Shown one piece after another: positions 14,316 through 22,399 of a DNA stretch of 38,891 nucleotides. The stretch is from positions 1 to 38,891 of the forward strand of contig CAZOEL010000067.1 of assembly GCA_964578835.1 (NCBI GenBank), given 5' to 3'. The position numbers were made by a program, and so were the translations under genes. Origin of the DNA: CAZOEL01 sp964578835 (GTDB taxonomy: Bacteria; Desulfobacterota; Syntrophobacteria; Syntrophobacterales; Syntrophobacteraceae). The notes beneath the pieces are model-generated. The model did no database searches and was not told where the DNA came from. It worked only from the letters and a program-made list of their open reading frames with translations. The stretch's first letter is position 1. Each line of letters opens with the position of its first letter.

Positions 14316-14684
14316 TTATGTTGTTTCAAAAGGGTTGAGCAGTGATAGACCTGGAATCCAGTCGAAATCCTTCGTATTCCGTGTGACCAGTGTCAAATTG
14401 TGCAAGAGTGCTGTACCCGCTACGAGAGAGTCACCCAACGACATCTTCTTGATTTGACGTAACTTCACGGCCTGCTCGAGTACGGACTGTGACAAGCTCA
14501 GGATGGGAGCAGCATCAAAGAATGTCTCAAAGTAGACACGTTCCAGATCTGTAAGGCGGTGGTATCCAAGCACTTCCACGTAGCTTACAGCCGAAACTGC
14601 AGGCGCATGCTGGGCAATAAATTGACGTAGAGCAACATGCTCCGGTTTGGCAGCATAGATGATGATATTGCTGTCGATGAGCAT
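14316..14684 (-). CDS. vapC: VapC-type PIN-domain toxin
   Basis: 122 residues with the PIN-domain acidic set Asp4 (MLIDSNIIIY), Glu37 (SYVEVLGY), Asp85 (MSLGDSLVAG) and Asp106 (TRNTKDF). VapC toxins are Mg-dependent RNases that typically cut tRNA or rRNA. The start overlaps the antitoxin stop by one base (TGATG), the usual VapBC coupling. The pair runs leftward inside an otherwise rightward arm and looks AT-richer than its surroundings, which suggests recent transfer as a cargo gene pair. Confidence 0.88.
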   Translation of the reverse strand: MLIDSNIIIYAAKPEHVALRQFIAQHAPAVSAVSYVEVLGYHRLTDLERVYFETFFDAAPILSLSQSVLEQAVKLRQIKKMSLGDSLVAGTALLHNLTLVTRNTKDFDWIPGLSLLNPFETT

Positions 14685-14956
14685 CAGATCTCCCGATCTG
14701 GAAGAGAACGGTCCTGCCTAAGTTCACGTTGCCAGTCTGCCGGATGCTCTATTTCAGCCAAGGCATTAATGCCTGCAAGTTGTTCCAGAGCGGCAGCCAT
14801 ACGTTGACCCCGTTCTGCCTTCGCTGTGTGATCAGGCGGCTCGTCCAGGAGAGTGACATAAACAGCTACAGCATGCTCTGATAGTAGATGCTTCGGAGCA
14901 TCCCCACTCCATTCCAGACGGTCACCCTTTAGAACAGCCTTGTATGTACGAAGCAT
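14684..14956 (-). CDS. vapB: Antitoxin partner of the PIN toxin
   Basis: 90 residues from ATG 14956. The N terminus (MLRTYKAVLKGDRLEWSGDAP) has the short strand pattern of antitoxins paired with VapC, and the C-terminal half (NALAEIEHPADWQRELRQDR) would be the toxin-wrapping segment. It would neutralise the toxin and repress its own promoter. The family is identified mainly from gene pairing; the specific DNA-binding class is uncertain. Confidence 0.75.
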   Translation of the reverse strand: MLRTYKAVLKGDRLEWSGDAPKHLLSEHAVAVYVTLLDEPPDHTAKAERGQRMAAALEQLAGINALAEIEHPADWQRELRQDRSLPDREI

Positions 14957-15105
14957 AGTGTATCTCTTATTCTTTCTTGGGTTCACCTGCCAAACAAGTC
15001 CTGCGCGTTTACCCAGTAGTATATAGCACAGTACTGCCAAATGCTATAGGAACCGGCAATGTGAGGCTGCGGGGCAAACGTGGCATGATACCGGAAAGTG
15101 ATACT

Positions 15106-15696
15106 ATGGAACACCATCAGATCGAATACAAGCCCATCGAGTTCTTCAGGCTCTACGAGCGAAACCCGAGAAAGAATGACCATGTGATCGAGCAGATGGC
15201 CGAGATCATCAAGCGATTCGGCTTTCGGGTCCCGCTGCTTGCGAAGAGCAACGGGGATGTCGCAGACGGGCACCTGAGATACAAGGCCGCGCGCCTCCTG
15301 GGTCTGACCGAGCTTCCCTATATCAACTGCGACGACATGACAGATAACGAGGTGAGGGCCTTTAGGATCGCCGTGAACAAGGCCGCCGAGCTTGCCGACT
15401 GGGATCTCGACCTCTTGAAGATCGAGTTCGACGCCCTCACGGTCGAGGGCTTCACGATTGAAGACATGGGCTTTGAGGTGGGCGAGCTTGACGGCCTTTT
15501 TCCCGAGACCACGAGCTTTGAGCATGAGGCCCCCGATACCGGGGAACGCGAAGAGAGGGAGAGCGGCGAGGATGAGACGGGAAAGATAGGCGAGCAATAC
15601 CTCGTTCTCATCGAGTGCAACTCCGAGACCCATCAGCAGGAAGTCTTAGAGAACCTCATGGAGGAGGGCTACAAGTGCCGCGCTTTGCTATCGTAA
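15106..15696 (+). CDS. ParB/Srx-like nuclease-domain protein
   Basis: 196 residues from ATG 15106 (GGAAAG 8 bases upstream). The first 100 residues show the ParB N-terminal pattern: a PIEFFRLYERNPRKND opening like the ParB box, DGHLRYKAARLLG in place of the GERR motif, and NEVRAFRIAVNKAAE. This fold is used in phages as a nuclease or DNA-modification helper rather than for segregation. The acidic C terminus (EREERESGEDE) ends just inside the next gene. Its position in front of the ABC-GNAT gene and terminase recurs in phages. Confidence 0.82.
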   Translation: MEHHQIEYKPIEFFRLYERNPRKNDHVIEQMAEIIKRFGFRVPLLAKSNGDVADGHLRYKAARLLGLTELPYINCDDMTDNEVRAFRIAVNKAAELADWDLDLLKIEFDALTVEGFTIEDMGFEVGELDGLFPETTSFEHEAPDTGEREERESGEDETGKIGEQYLVLIECNSETHQQEVLENLMEEGYKCRALLS

Positions 15697-16793
15697 AAGA
15701 GACCGAGATCAAGCGATCGGCCAGGGTAATGCAGCTTGAGGGGATGTTCGACATCCCGCCCGATAAGACGAGCCGGGTTGAAATTTCGGGATCGATCGAT
15801 CTCGAGGAATTTCCCTGGAGCATAGGGCTCATCATGGGGTCTTCCGGCTCGGGGAAGACCACGATTGCGAGAGAGCTTTTCGGTGCAAACATCATAGACG
15901 AATACCCGTGGCCCGAGGACAGATCCCTTGTCGATGCCTTCCCCAGGGGGATGAGCATAAAGGATATCGTCGGCGCTCTCTCATCGGTCGGCTTCTCATC
16001 GCCCCCGTCGTGGCTTCGCCCCTACCATGTGCTCTCAAATGGGGAGAAGTTTAGGGCAACGATTGCGCGGGCTATATGTGAGGGAGAATCGCCCATTGTG
16101 ATCGACGAGTTCACATCGGTTGTGGACCGAACGGTCGCCAAGGTGGGCTCGCACGCCATTGCAAAGGCCATCCGAAAGACGGGCAAGCAGCTCATAGCCA
16201 TCTCGTGTCACTACGACATCCTTGAGTGGCTCCAGCCCGATTGGACGTTTGACACCGCTAGCGGAGAATTCCGCAGGAGGTGTCTTCGGCGCAGACCAGA
16301 CATCGCGATGCGCGTCACTCGCGCACACCGAGACATTTGGCGGGTTTTTGAAAGACATCATTATCTAAGCCGAACGCTCGCTTCGAGCGCTCAGTGCTTT
16401 CTTGCAACAATCGAGGATCAGCCAGCCGCCATGTGCGGTGTCATGAGCTTCCCGCACCCCAAAAACCCTGGCTGGAGGGTTACGCGCATCGTGACTCTTC
16501 CAGACTTTCAAGGGACTGGCATTGGCTCTGCGCTCCTGGATTACGTAGCATCGCTTTTTGCAGCAAAGAAAAGGGACTTCTTCATCACGACCTCGCACCC
16601 GGGGTTCACCTACAGGCTCGCCAAATCGAAGCTCTGGACGATGATCCGAAAGCCCGGATTCACGTCCCCGGTCGGCAAGACCTCCTCAGAGAAGGAACTC
16701 GCCAAGACGGCCGCAAACAAGAGACTCACATCAAGCTTCAAGTACGCAGGCCCCGTGAACCGCGAAGACGCCAATCTTTTTGAGATCGTTTAA
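15675..16793 (+). CDS. ABC-type ATPase fused to GNAT domain (Mom-like DNA modification candidate)
   Basis: 372 residues from GTG 15675, chosen for GGAGGAGG about 7 bases upstream; this overlaps the ParB-like gene by 22 bases. The N-terminal half is an ABC ATPase: Walker A GSSGSGKTT (55-63), signature LSNGEKFRA (120-128), Walker B IVIDEF (141-146) and switch His179 (ISCHY). The C-terminal half (from about 210) is a GNAT acyltransferase with RIVTLPDFQGTGIGSALL as acetyl-CoA site, and FERHHYLS plus TTSHP motifs typical of phage Mom-like proteins. Mu Mom adds a carbamoylmethyl group to adenine; a related base modification is plausible but unproven. The fusion of both domains in one chain is notable. 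Confidence 0.85.
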   Translation: MPRFAIVKETEIKRSARVMQLEGMFDIPPDKTSRVEISGSIDLEEFPWSIGLIMGSSGSGKTTIARELFGANIIDEYPWPEDRSLVDAFPRGMSIKDIVGALSSVGFSSPPSWLRPYHVLSNGEKFRATIARAICEGESPIVIDEFTSVVDRTVAKVGSHAIAKAIRKTGKQLIAISCHYDILEWLQPDWTFDTASGEFRRRCLRRRPDIAMRVTRAHRDIWRVFERHHYLSRTLASSAQCFLATIEDQPAAMCGVMSFPHPKNPGWRVTRIVTLPDFQGTGIGSALLDYVASLFAAKKRDFFITTSHPGFTYRLAKSKLWTMIRKPGFTSPVGKTSSEKELAKTAANKRLTSSFKYAGPVNREDANLFEIV

Positions 16794-17021
16794 ACGGATT
16801 CATTCACCGGCGCCCGGGTCCCAAACCTCACCCGGCTACAGGGATAAAAGAAAAGGGGAGAGTGGCGCCGGCACCCATAAAGAAAACAGAGCGGCCTCGC
16901 AAGGGCTCACGCGCACGACAGGACCGCAAATGGAAGAGACGGCCCGGTGTCGATTGCCGGAGCTCGCCAGCGGGGCCTCTGATTTTCGGGGCAAGCAATC
17001 CATTGAGAGGAAAGAGGGGAA

Positions 17022-17720
17022 ATGAGCAGCAAGGGGGAGGGGAATGGAAAACGGCTCTCGCCGCACACCTGGGCAGAGATCCAGGTGAGATACGAGGCAG
17101 GAGACAGGGTCACAGACCTTGCCCGCGCCTACAGCTTATCAGCCGGAACGATTTCGGATCGCGCAAGCAGATACGGCTGGAAGAAGGCGAAGGACATCTA
17201 CAATGAGGCCATGATTGAGGCCAGGGAGTCCGTCAAGGAGAAGGCCAAGTCGGCCTACGAGGCAAGGATCGAGAAGGCGAGCGAGAACCACCAGAAGCTT
17301 TTCGCGTTCTCCCAAAAGTTTGCTTACGAGATGCTCCAACAGCTCATCATGAACCTCGACGCCGTGAAGTTCGAGCGCGAAGAGGATTTCCACAAGCAGA
17401 TCGCAGCGGCAAAAGCCCGAGGCGACGACATGAGCAAGTTCTCGCCCAGGCCCTTCTTTAGAAGCTTGGGGAAGCTCCCCTACGAGGTGCAGGCAGCCTA
17501 CAACATGCTCAAAGACGCCGTAATGAGCGAGCGGATCGTCATATGGGCCGACGAGTTCGACCCCTTCGCAGGCATGGAGGAAGAAAACGGGTCTACTGAG
17601 CGACTGATAGAGATTTTCAAGGCGAGCCGCATCACATCCAGGCGGATCACGACAGGGGAGGGCAGCCATGGGCCGGCCGAGAATACGGGGGCGGAGGAGC
17701 CCATCGAAATCGACGCCTAG
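17022..17720 (+). CDS. terS: Terminase small subunit
   Basis: 232 residues with an N-terminal helix-turn-helix (TDLARAYSLSAGTISDRASRYGW) followed by helical, charged regions, as expected for the DNA-recognition subunit that selects the packaging site. ATG 17022 has GAGGAAAGAGGGG upstream. The last 53 bases overlap the large subunit. The 228 bases before it (16794-17021) contain only weak, competing open frames and are treated as non-coding. Confidence 0.8.
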   Translation: MSSKGEGNGKRLSPHTWAEIQVRYEAGDRVTDLARAYSLSAGTISDRASRYGWKKAKDIYNEAMIEARESVKEKAKSAYEARIEKASENHQKLFAFSQKFAYEMLQQLIMNLDAVKFEREEDFHKQIAAAKARGDDMSKFSPRPFFRSLGKLPYEVQAAYNMLKDAVMSERIVIWADEFDPFAGMEEENGSTERLIEIFKASRITSRRITTGEGSHGPAENTGAEEPIEIDA

Positions 17721-19032
17721 CTCGCTAAGCCGAGCGCCCCTCTTCACCCCGTTTATAGACGAAGGCGGGAAGACAGAGCAGTCTCTAATCGAGAGCACAT
17801 CGCGCTTAAACATTTGGGAGGGGTCGGTCAGATCCGGCAAGACCATCGCATCGATCCTCAGATGGCTTCACTTCGTGCACGCAGAGGCTCCGGCAAACGG
17901 CGAACTCGTGATCTCCGGGAAAACCTCGAAGGCCGTCGAGCGAAATATCCTAGACCCCATCATCAACATGCTTGGCCCTGATAAGGCCTGGATGAACCGG
18001 GGAACGGGGGAGTTTTGGCTAAAGGACGTTCTAAGACCCCTTCATGTCATCTCGGCAAACGACGAGTCCGCGCAAGAGAAGATCCGCGGTATGACGATGG
18101 CCGGGATGTACGGGGATGAGATCACGCTCTGGCCCGAGTCGTTTTTCAAGATGGCTCTCTCAAGGCTCTCCGTGCGCGGGGCGAAGTTTTTCGGAACGAC
18201 GAATCCGGATAGTCCCTACCACTGGCTCAAGGTCGATTACCTCGACAGAAAAGCCGAGCTAAACAGCAAGCGCCCGAACCTTTTATCTTCGTGGCACTTT
18301 AAGCTCGAAGACAACAAATCGCTCGATCCCGACTACATCGCAGCTCTTAAGCTTGAGTACACCGGTCTTTGGTTCAAGAGGTTCATAGAGGGGCTTTGGG
18401 TGCTCGCAGAGGGCGCCGTCTACGATATGTGGGATGAAAAGCTCCACGTAGTCGATGTCCAAAAGAAGCTCCAGGAGGATGTCGATGCGGGGAGGAGATC
18501 GCGCCCGAAGTTTCGCTACTACTTTACTGCAGCAGACTACGGGACCAATAACCCGACGACCTTCGGCCTTTTCGGCCACGACGGGAAGCCCCCGGTCTAC
18601 CTCATTCGAGAGTATTTCTACGACTCCTCGAAATCGGGGCTTCAGAAGACGGACTCTCAGTACGGCCAGGACTTCGAGGATTTCGTGGGACCGGCCTGGA
18701 CGGGTCCTATCTACGTCGATCCGAGCGCGCTCTCGTTCATCTCAGAGCTAAGGCACCGGGGCTACCGGGTGAGTGACGCCAAAAACGAGGTCATCCCGGG
18801 CATCCGGTTTGTGGCCTCCATGCTCTCACAGCGACTCTTCTTTGTAGATATCTCCTGCAGGGCGACCATCCAGGAGTTCTCAAGCTACGTCTGGGACATG
18901 AAAGCGCAGCAGCGGGGCGAGGACAAACCTCTCAAGCAATTTGATCACACCATGGACCGCACACGCTACGCGCTCTACACGCACTTTTTTAAGGAACACA
19001 AGGGCATCCTCCAGGGGATGAACTACCGATAG
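17668..19032 (+). CDS. terL: Terminase large subunit
   Basis: 454 residues; the packaging motor. Walker A GSVRSGKT at 52-59, Walker B MAGMYGDE ending at residues 150-151, coupling segment GTTNPDSPYHW, then an RNase H-like nuclease with ADYGTNNP (near 300), YVDPSALSF and HTMDRTRYALY as metal-binding acidic positions. The order is that of PBSX/T4-type large terminases. Start ATG 17668 has GGGGAGGG at about 5 bases. Confidence 0.95.
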   Translation: MGRPRIRGRRSPSKSTPSSLSRAPLFTPFIDEGGKTEQSLIESTSRLNIWEGSVRSGKTIASILRWLHFVHAEAPANGELVISGKTSKAVERNILDPIINMLGPDKAWMNRGTGEFWLKDVLRPLHVISANDESAQEKIRGMTMAGMYGDEITLWPESFFKMALSRLSVRGAKFFGTTNPDSPYHWLKVDYLDRKAELNSKRPNLLSSWHFKLEDNKSLDPDYIAALKLEYTGLWFKRFIEGLWVLAEGAVYDMWDEKLHVVDVQKKLQEDVDAGRRSRPKFRYYFTAADYGTNNPTTFGLFGHDGKPPVYLIREYFYDSSKSGLQKTDSQYGQDFEDFVGPAWTGPIYVDPSALSFISELRHRGYRVSDAKNEVIPGIRFVASMLSQRLFFVDISCRATIQEFSSYVWDMKAQQRGEDKPLKQFDHTMDRTRYALYTHFFKEHKGILQGMNYR

Positions 19033-19045
19033 AAAGGGAAGACAA

Positions 19046-19216
19046 ATGAAAGCACTCGCAAATCTTGCCATCATCATAATGGTCTTCATGACGAGCCTCG
19101 GCTCCATGATCTACGGCTGGGGCCTCACGCCAAAGAGCATGACGGTGATCGTAGGCTCCTACATCGTGACGATCCTTCTTACTGTGGTGCAGCTCGTCCT
19201 AAACCGGCGTGACTAA
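19046..19216 (+). CDS. Two-helix membrane peptide (possible holin)
   Basis: 56 residues with GGGAAGACAA before ATG 19046. Residues about 5-24 and 33-52 are hydrophobic segments separated by a short loop (GWGLTPKS), ending in RRD. The size and topology fit small class II holins, but no motif proves this. It is the first of a group of small membrane genes after terminase that may include the lysis set. Confidence 0.65.
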   Translation: MKALANLAIIIMVFMTSLGSMIYGWGLTPKSMTVIVGSYIVTILLTVVQLVLNRRD

Positions 19217-19228
19217 GGGGGCTTGAGA

Positions 19229-19558
19229 ATGGATAGGAGGCTCTCGATGGAGGTTAAGGGCAGGGAGTGGACCATCGAGTCGAAGATCCTGGCCGCCCTC
19301 GCTATGAGGTTCGGGGGCGAGGTCACGGTGAGCGACGAGGAGATGGAGCGGGCCGCAGGGATGGTGATCTTCCCGGAGCGGGGCGGAGTCCGGGTCAAGG
19401 CCGCAGCGACCTCCGATGAGCCCGTCAGCGCCAACGATGGTGACCGCGATGCCTGCGGCGAGATGAATCTTATCGGGATCATCCTGTTTGTCATGATCGT
19501 TGGCTGGTCGCTCGCCATCTACGGAATATGGTCTTTAGTGAAGCTCATCTTCGGATGA
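19229..19558 (+). CDS. Small protein with C-terminal membrane segment
   Basis: 109 residues from ATG 19229. ATG 19247 is an alternative with a perfect AGGAGG at 6 bases and could be the true start. A soluble N-terminal part of about 80 residues is followed by a hydrophobic segment (LIGIILFVMIVGWSLAIYGIW) and a short tail. Anchoring in the inner membrane with the bulk in the cytoplasm or periplasm is likely. No family is recognised. Confidence 0.65.
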   Translation: MDRRLSMEVKGREWTIESKILAALAMRFGGEVTVSDEEMERAAGMVIFPERGGVRVKAAATSDEPVSANDGDRDACGEMNLIGIILFVMIVGWSLAIYGIWSLVKLIFG

Positions 19559-19658
19559 GGGATTTTTATTCGACACTACCCCCGAAAGGCTGAAAGACGC
19601 CTTTCGGTCCATCGCAGGGGCGCCAACGACGGCACCCTTCTTTGTTGGAGTGGAACCC

Positions 19659-20063
19659 ATGGAACGAGAGCTTAGGCAGAACTCGCAGAGCGCGACGCTA
19701 GGAAGCGACGTCATCGTAGCGGTATTCACACTGAAAGGCGGAACCTGCCCGGCTTGCCCCGGACATGTGCTCTCCATCATCCGGGACGTGGTCGAGTTGA
19801 TCGGCATGGACACGGCGCGGCTCTCCCCCGCCGTCTGGTACAACCCTCTGCCCGACGGGCTCGGAGGCCTCGGGTTCACCATGGTGCAACCCATAACGAC
19901 GAGCTTTATCACCTGGGACGCCTGGCCGGCGCTCGGGGTCGCATACCTCCAGGTGACATCCTGCAAGCCTTTTGATGCGGGGCTTATTGATAAGTTTCTT
20001 TCCGCCCACTTCCGGGTCGTTGATCGCATCTCGTACCGGATGGGCTCCGGAGGCGGCATATGA
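19659..20063 (+). CDS. SpeD/AdoMet-decarboxylase-like protein
   Basis: 134 residues from ATG 19659 (GGAG 8 bases upstream). The C-terminal half aligns with the prokaryotic SpeD fold: Ser82 (TTSFITWDAWP) falls at the self-cleaving pyruvoyl serine and Cys102 (QVTSCKP) exactly 20 residues on, as Ser63 and Cys83 in the Thermotoga enzyme. The histidine expected 5 residues after the serine is Asp87, so AdoMet decarboxylation is doubtful; a different amino acid decarboxylase activity or non-enzymatic role is possible. The frame is open upstream to 19542 (reads PERLKDAFRSIAGAP), and a single extra T near 19563-19567 would join it to an ATGA-coupled ATG at 19555. Confidence 0.6.
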   Translation: MERELRQNSQSATLGSDVIVAVFTLKGGTCPACPGHVLSIIRDVVELIGMDTARLSPAVWYNPLPDGLGGLGFTMVQPITTSFITWDAWPALGVAYLQVTSCKPFDAGLIDKFLSAHFRVVDRISYRMGSGGGI

Positions 20064-20197
20064 GCGATGAGAATAAGACATGTGAAGACCTGGTCGAGGA
20101 GTTGCGGCGCAAGCACAAGCTCGATGAGCGTTGCATCCCGAAGACGCCCGAGCGGGAGCCCAAGCGTGAACTCATACCCATAGGGCTATGTGAATGA
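20060..20197 (+). CDS. 45-residue charged peptide
   Basis: ATG 20060 overlaps the previous TGA. The product (MSDENKTCEDLVEELRRKHK, then LDERCIPKTPEREPKRELIP) is charged and probably helical at its start, with three cysteines. Function is unknown. It is supported by ATGA coupling at both ends. Confidence 0.55.
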   Translation: MSDENKTCEDLVEELRRKHKLDERCIPKTPEREPKRELIPIGLCE

Positions 20198-20325
20198 AAG
20201 GAAACGAGAGATGGCGCATCGCGACTTATCGCGCAACCGAATTGGCTCGGATGATCGAACCGTACGTCACGATGGCCCTGACTCTTCTCATGCTGGCGCG
20301 GCTGATCTGGTGGGACTGGCGGTAG
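20194..20325 (+). CDS. 43-residue single-span membrane peptide
   Basis: ATG 20194 overlaps the previous stop (ATGA). After a basic start, a hydrophobic segment (MALTLLMLARLIWW) is followed by DWR. This frame has GC at about 74 percent of third positions, against about 46 percent for the competing frame from 20211, which argues that this is the real gene. The function may be lysis-related or accessory. Confidence 0.6.
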   Translation: MKGNERWRIATYRATELARMIEPYVTMALTLLMLARLIWWDWR

Positions 20326-20555
20326 AAGACGGGCTCAAGAGCCTGTCCTCGGAGCGCGTCTTCACGCCAAGGCTCAAGAAGGCCAGGGCGCTCTACCTGA
20401 GGAGAGCCAGGCTAAAGAAGAGGCTCGCAGAGATCGAGCGCAGGAACAGGCTCATGGAAGAATCGGCGCGCAGGGACGCCGAGAAGAGGGCCTGGCGGCT
20501 CGCTCTCGTCATGATCGTCATGGGCCTCATAGCCATGGCCATAGACTCCCTCTAA
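20310..20555 (+). CDS. Basic coiled-coil protein with C-terminal membrane anchor
   Basis: 81 residues if started at GTG 20310, overlapping the preceding peptide; an ATG at 20211 in frame is possible and has AAGGA upstream, but the extra part has non-coding composition. A long Arg/Lys/Glu-rich helix (LKKARALYLRRARLKKRLAE) precedes a hydrophobic anchor (LALVMIVMGLIAMAI). The topology resembles a C-tail-anchored protein. No family is recognised. Confidence 0.55.
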   Translation: MGLAVEDGLKSLSSERVFTPRLKKARALYLRRARLKKRLAEIERRNRLMEESARRDAEKRAWRLALVMIVMGLIAMAIDSL

Positions 20556-20565
20556 GGAATCGCAA

Positions 20566-20853
20566 ATGATCGCACTCACCATCGTCATGCTCATAACGGT
20601 CGCGCTTCTTTTCATCGCCATGGTCGCTCTTGGCGACACGGTGGAGAAGCTAAAAGAGACCAGGCGTCAGGTGGTTCTTCTCTCCCAACACGCGGTTGCG
20701 AGCGAGAAGGCGATCCTCATGCTCGCCGAGACCGACGCCGCCCAAGTCAAACTCATCACCTCCATCCCGGAGACGATTATCAAGGCCATAGACACCGAGA
20801 CCCGGAAGAGGCCCGTAACCGTCACCAATATCGTTCAGGGCGAGCCCCATTAA
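20566..20853 (+). CDS. N-terminally anchored helical protein (possible spanin-like)
   Basis: 95 residues with AAGGA before ATG 20566. Residues 1-22 are a membrane anchor (MIALTIVMLITVALLFIAMV), followed by a helical part (TVEKLKETRRQVVLLSQHAV) and a polar tail. This resembles Rz-like inner spanins in topology, but no partner lipoprotein with a lipobox is seen, so lysis function is only a possibility. Confidence 0.6.
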   Translation: MIALTIVMLITVALLFIAMVALGDTVEKLKETRRQVVLLSQHAVASEKAILMLAETDAAQVKLITSIPETIIKAIDTETRKRPVTVTNIVQGEPH

Positions 20854-20866
20854 AGAAAGGCAAGGC

Positions 20867-22399
20867 ATGGCAGAAACACAAAGCAAGGCCGCAAAGCTCA
20901 TCGCCAGAAGGCACCCCAAATATGGCGACTACGAGGGCTTGTGGACATTCTTCCTCGAGAGCTACCTCGGGGGCCAGAAATACATCGACAAGAACCTCTT
21001 CCAGTACCTCAAAGAGGGCGACGAAGAGTTCAAGCAGAGAAAAGAGCGGGCCTACCGCGAAAACCACACGAAAAGGGTTGTGGATCTCATCCTCTCCTAC
21101 CTTTTTAAAGAGGTGGCCGAGCGGCAGTCGGACAACTCCTATGTTGAGAAGCTCTGGGTGAACTTCGACGGGAAGGGCAAATCTGTCTACCAGTTCATGA
21201 AGGCCGCAGCGCTTTTTAGCTCGGTTTTCGGGCGGGTTTACATCGTCTGCGACAAACTGCCGCTCCCAAAGGAGCGCGCGACCGGAACACAGTTAGACAA
21301 CTTGAACCCCGAGGCGATGCCCTACTGCTACCTCGTCTACCCTGGCGATGTCTTGGACATCGCCTTTGACGGCGTGAAAAACATCCTCTGGGCCTTGATC
21401 CTCGAGAGAAAGCGAGATGACGAGGACCCTTATCTATCGACGGGCGATGTCAAAGAGCGCTACAGACTCTGGCTTCCCGGCGAGTGGATCCTATTTGACG
21501 ATCACGCAAACGAGATCGATCGGGGCAAAACGAATTTGGGACGTGTCCCCATCGTGATCCTGGACAGTGAAGAACAGGACGACTACACGGGGCAATCCAT
21601 CGTCTCCGACATCGCCTACTTGGACCGTTCGATCATGAACAACTGGTCGCGGCTCGATGTGATCGTAAACGATCAGACCTTCAGCCAACTCATCTTTCCG
21701 GTAGAAGGGCTGCCCGCAGACATCGTAAACGACAAGAAGCTAAGGGATGAGTTCTTAACTCTCGCAACGAACCGGATTCTTCTCTACAGCGCGCAGGCCC
21801 AGGCCGCGCCTCAGTTTATTTCACCCGACGCAACCCAGGCCGACTTCATCCTGAGGATGATCGAGCAGCAGGTAAAGCAGCTCTATGCCTCTATCGGGCT
21901 CCAGGCTGAGACGGCAACGGAGGTGAGCGACAGGGCGAGTGGCGTTGCCAAAGCTTATGACTTCGAAAAAGTAAATAAGCTTTTAGCAGGTAAGGCCGAC
22001 AACTGCGAAGAGGCCGAAAAAGAGATCCTCGAGATTTTCAGGGGCTGGATGGGCGGAATCGATTTTGAAGCCAAGATCGACTACCCCGATGAGTTCGACA
22101 CGCGCTCTCTTTTCGATGAGATCGAGCTTGCCCAGGAGCTCACGGCTCTCGGGATCTCTGAGACCTTCACCAAGGAGCTTCACAAGTCCGTTGCCGAGAA
22201 GATCATGCCCAAGGCCGACGAGAGGGTCATGGAGAAGATCAAGCAGGAGATCGACGCCAAAGATCTCGAAAAAGAAGAGATGATGAAGCAGGGCATCTTC
22301 GATTTCGACCACAAGCAGCAACAGCGCCAGCTCAAGATTCAGTCTCAGGCGCAGACGGTCAGGGAGTCGAAAAAGCGAGTGGAGGATAAGGCCGCATGA
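20867..22399 (+). CDS. Portal protein
   Basis: 510 residues, directly after terminase and the small genes, before scaffold and capsid. The composition and order of blocks fit a portal: a conserved N-terminal part (HTKRVVDLILSYLFKE), a central core (VPIVILDSE, YLDRSIMNNWSRLDV), a stem and wing part (QVKQLYASIGLQAE) and a charged, Gln-rich C-terminal tail with a coiled-coil look. It forms the dodecameric DNA channel. The stop overlaps the next start by ATGA. Confidence 0.85.
   Translation: MAETQSKAAKLIARRHPKYGDYEGLWTFFLESYLGGQKYIDKNLFQYLKEGDEEFKQRKERAYRENHTKRVVDLILSYLFKEVAERQSDNSYVEKLWVNFDGKGKSVYQFMKAAALFSSVFGRVYIVCDKLPLPKERATGTQLDNLNPEAMPYCYLVYPGDVLDIAFDGVKNILWALILERKRDDEDPYLSTGDVKERYRLWLPGEWILFDDHANEIDRGKTNLGRVPIVILDSEEQDDYTGQSIVSDIAYLDRSIMNNWSRLDVIVNDQTFSQLIFPVEGLPADIVNDKKLRDEFLTLATNRILLYSAQAQAAPQFISPDATQADFILRMIEQQVKQLYASIGLQAETATEVSDRASGVAKAYDFEKVNKLLAGKADNCEEAEKEILEIFRGWMGGIDFEAKIDYPDEFDTRSLFDEIELAQELTALGISETFTKELHKSVAEKIMPKADERVMEKIKQEIDAKDLEKEEMMKQGIFDFDHKQQQRQLKIQSQAQTVRESKKRVEDKAA

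Noticed and set aside
14301..15036. Short TACTGCC repeats flanking the toxin-antitoxin module as an insertion footprint
   Set aside because: Seven bases only, and no transposase or inverted ends; likely chance.
16780..17206. Two short competing open frames before the small terminase
   Set aside because: No convincing ribosome spacing, no domain, and they overlap each other and the terminase start.
20211..20325. N-terminal extension of the gene ending at 20555, from ATG 20211
   Set aside because: Third-position GC is about 46 percent in this frame against about 74 percent for the overlapping 43-codon frame, so the extension looks non-coding.
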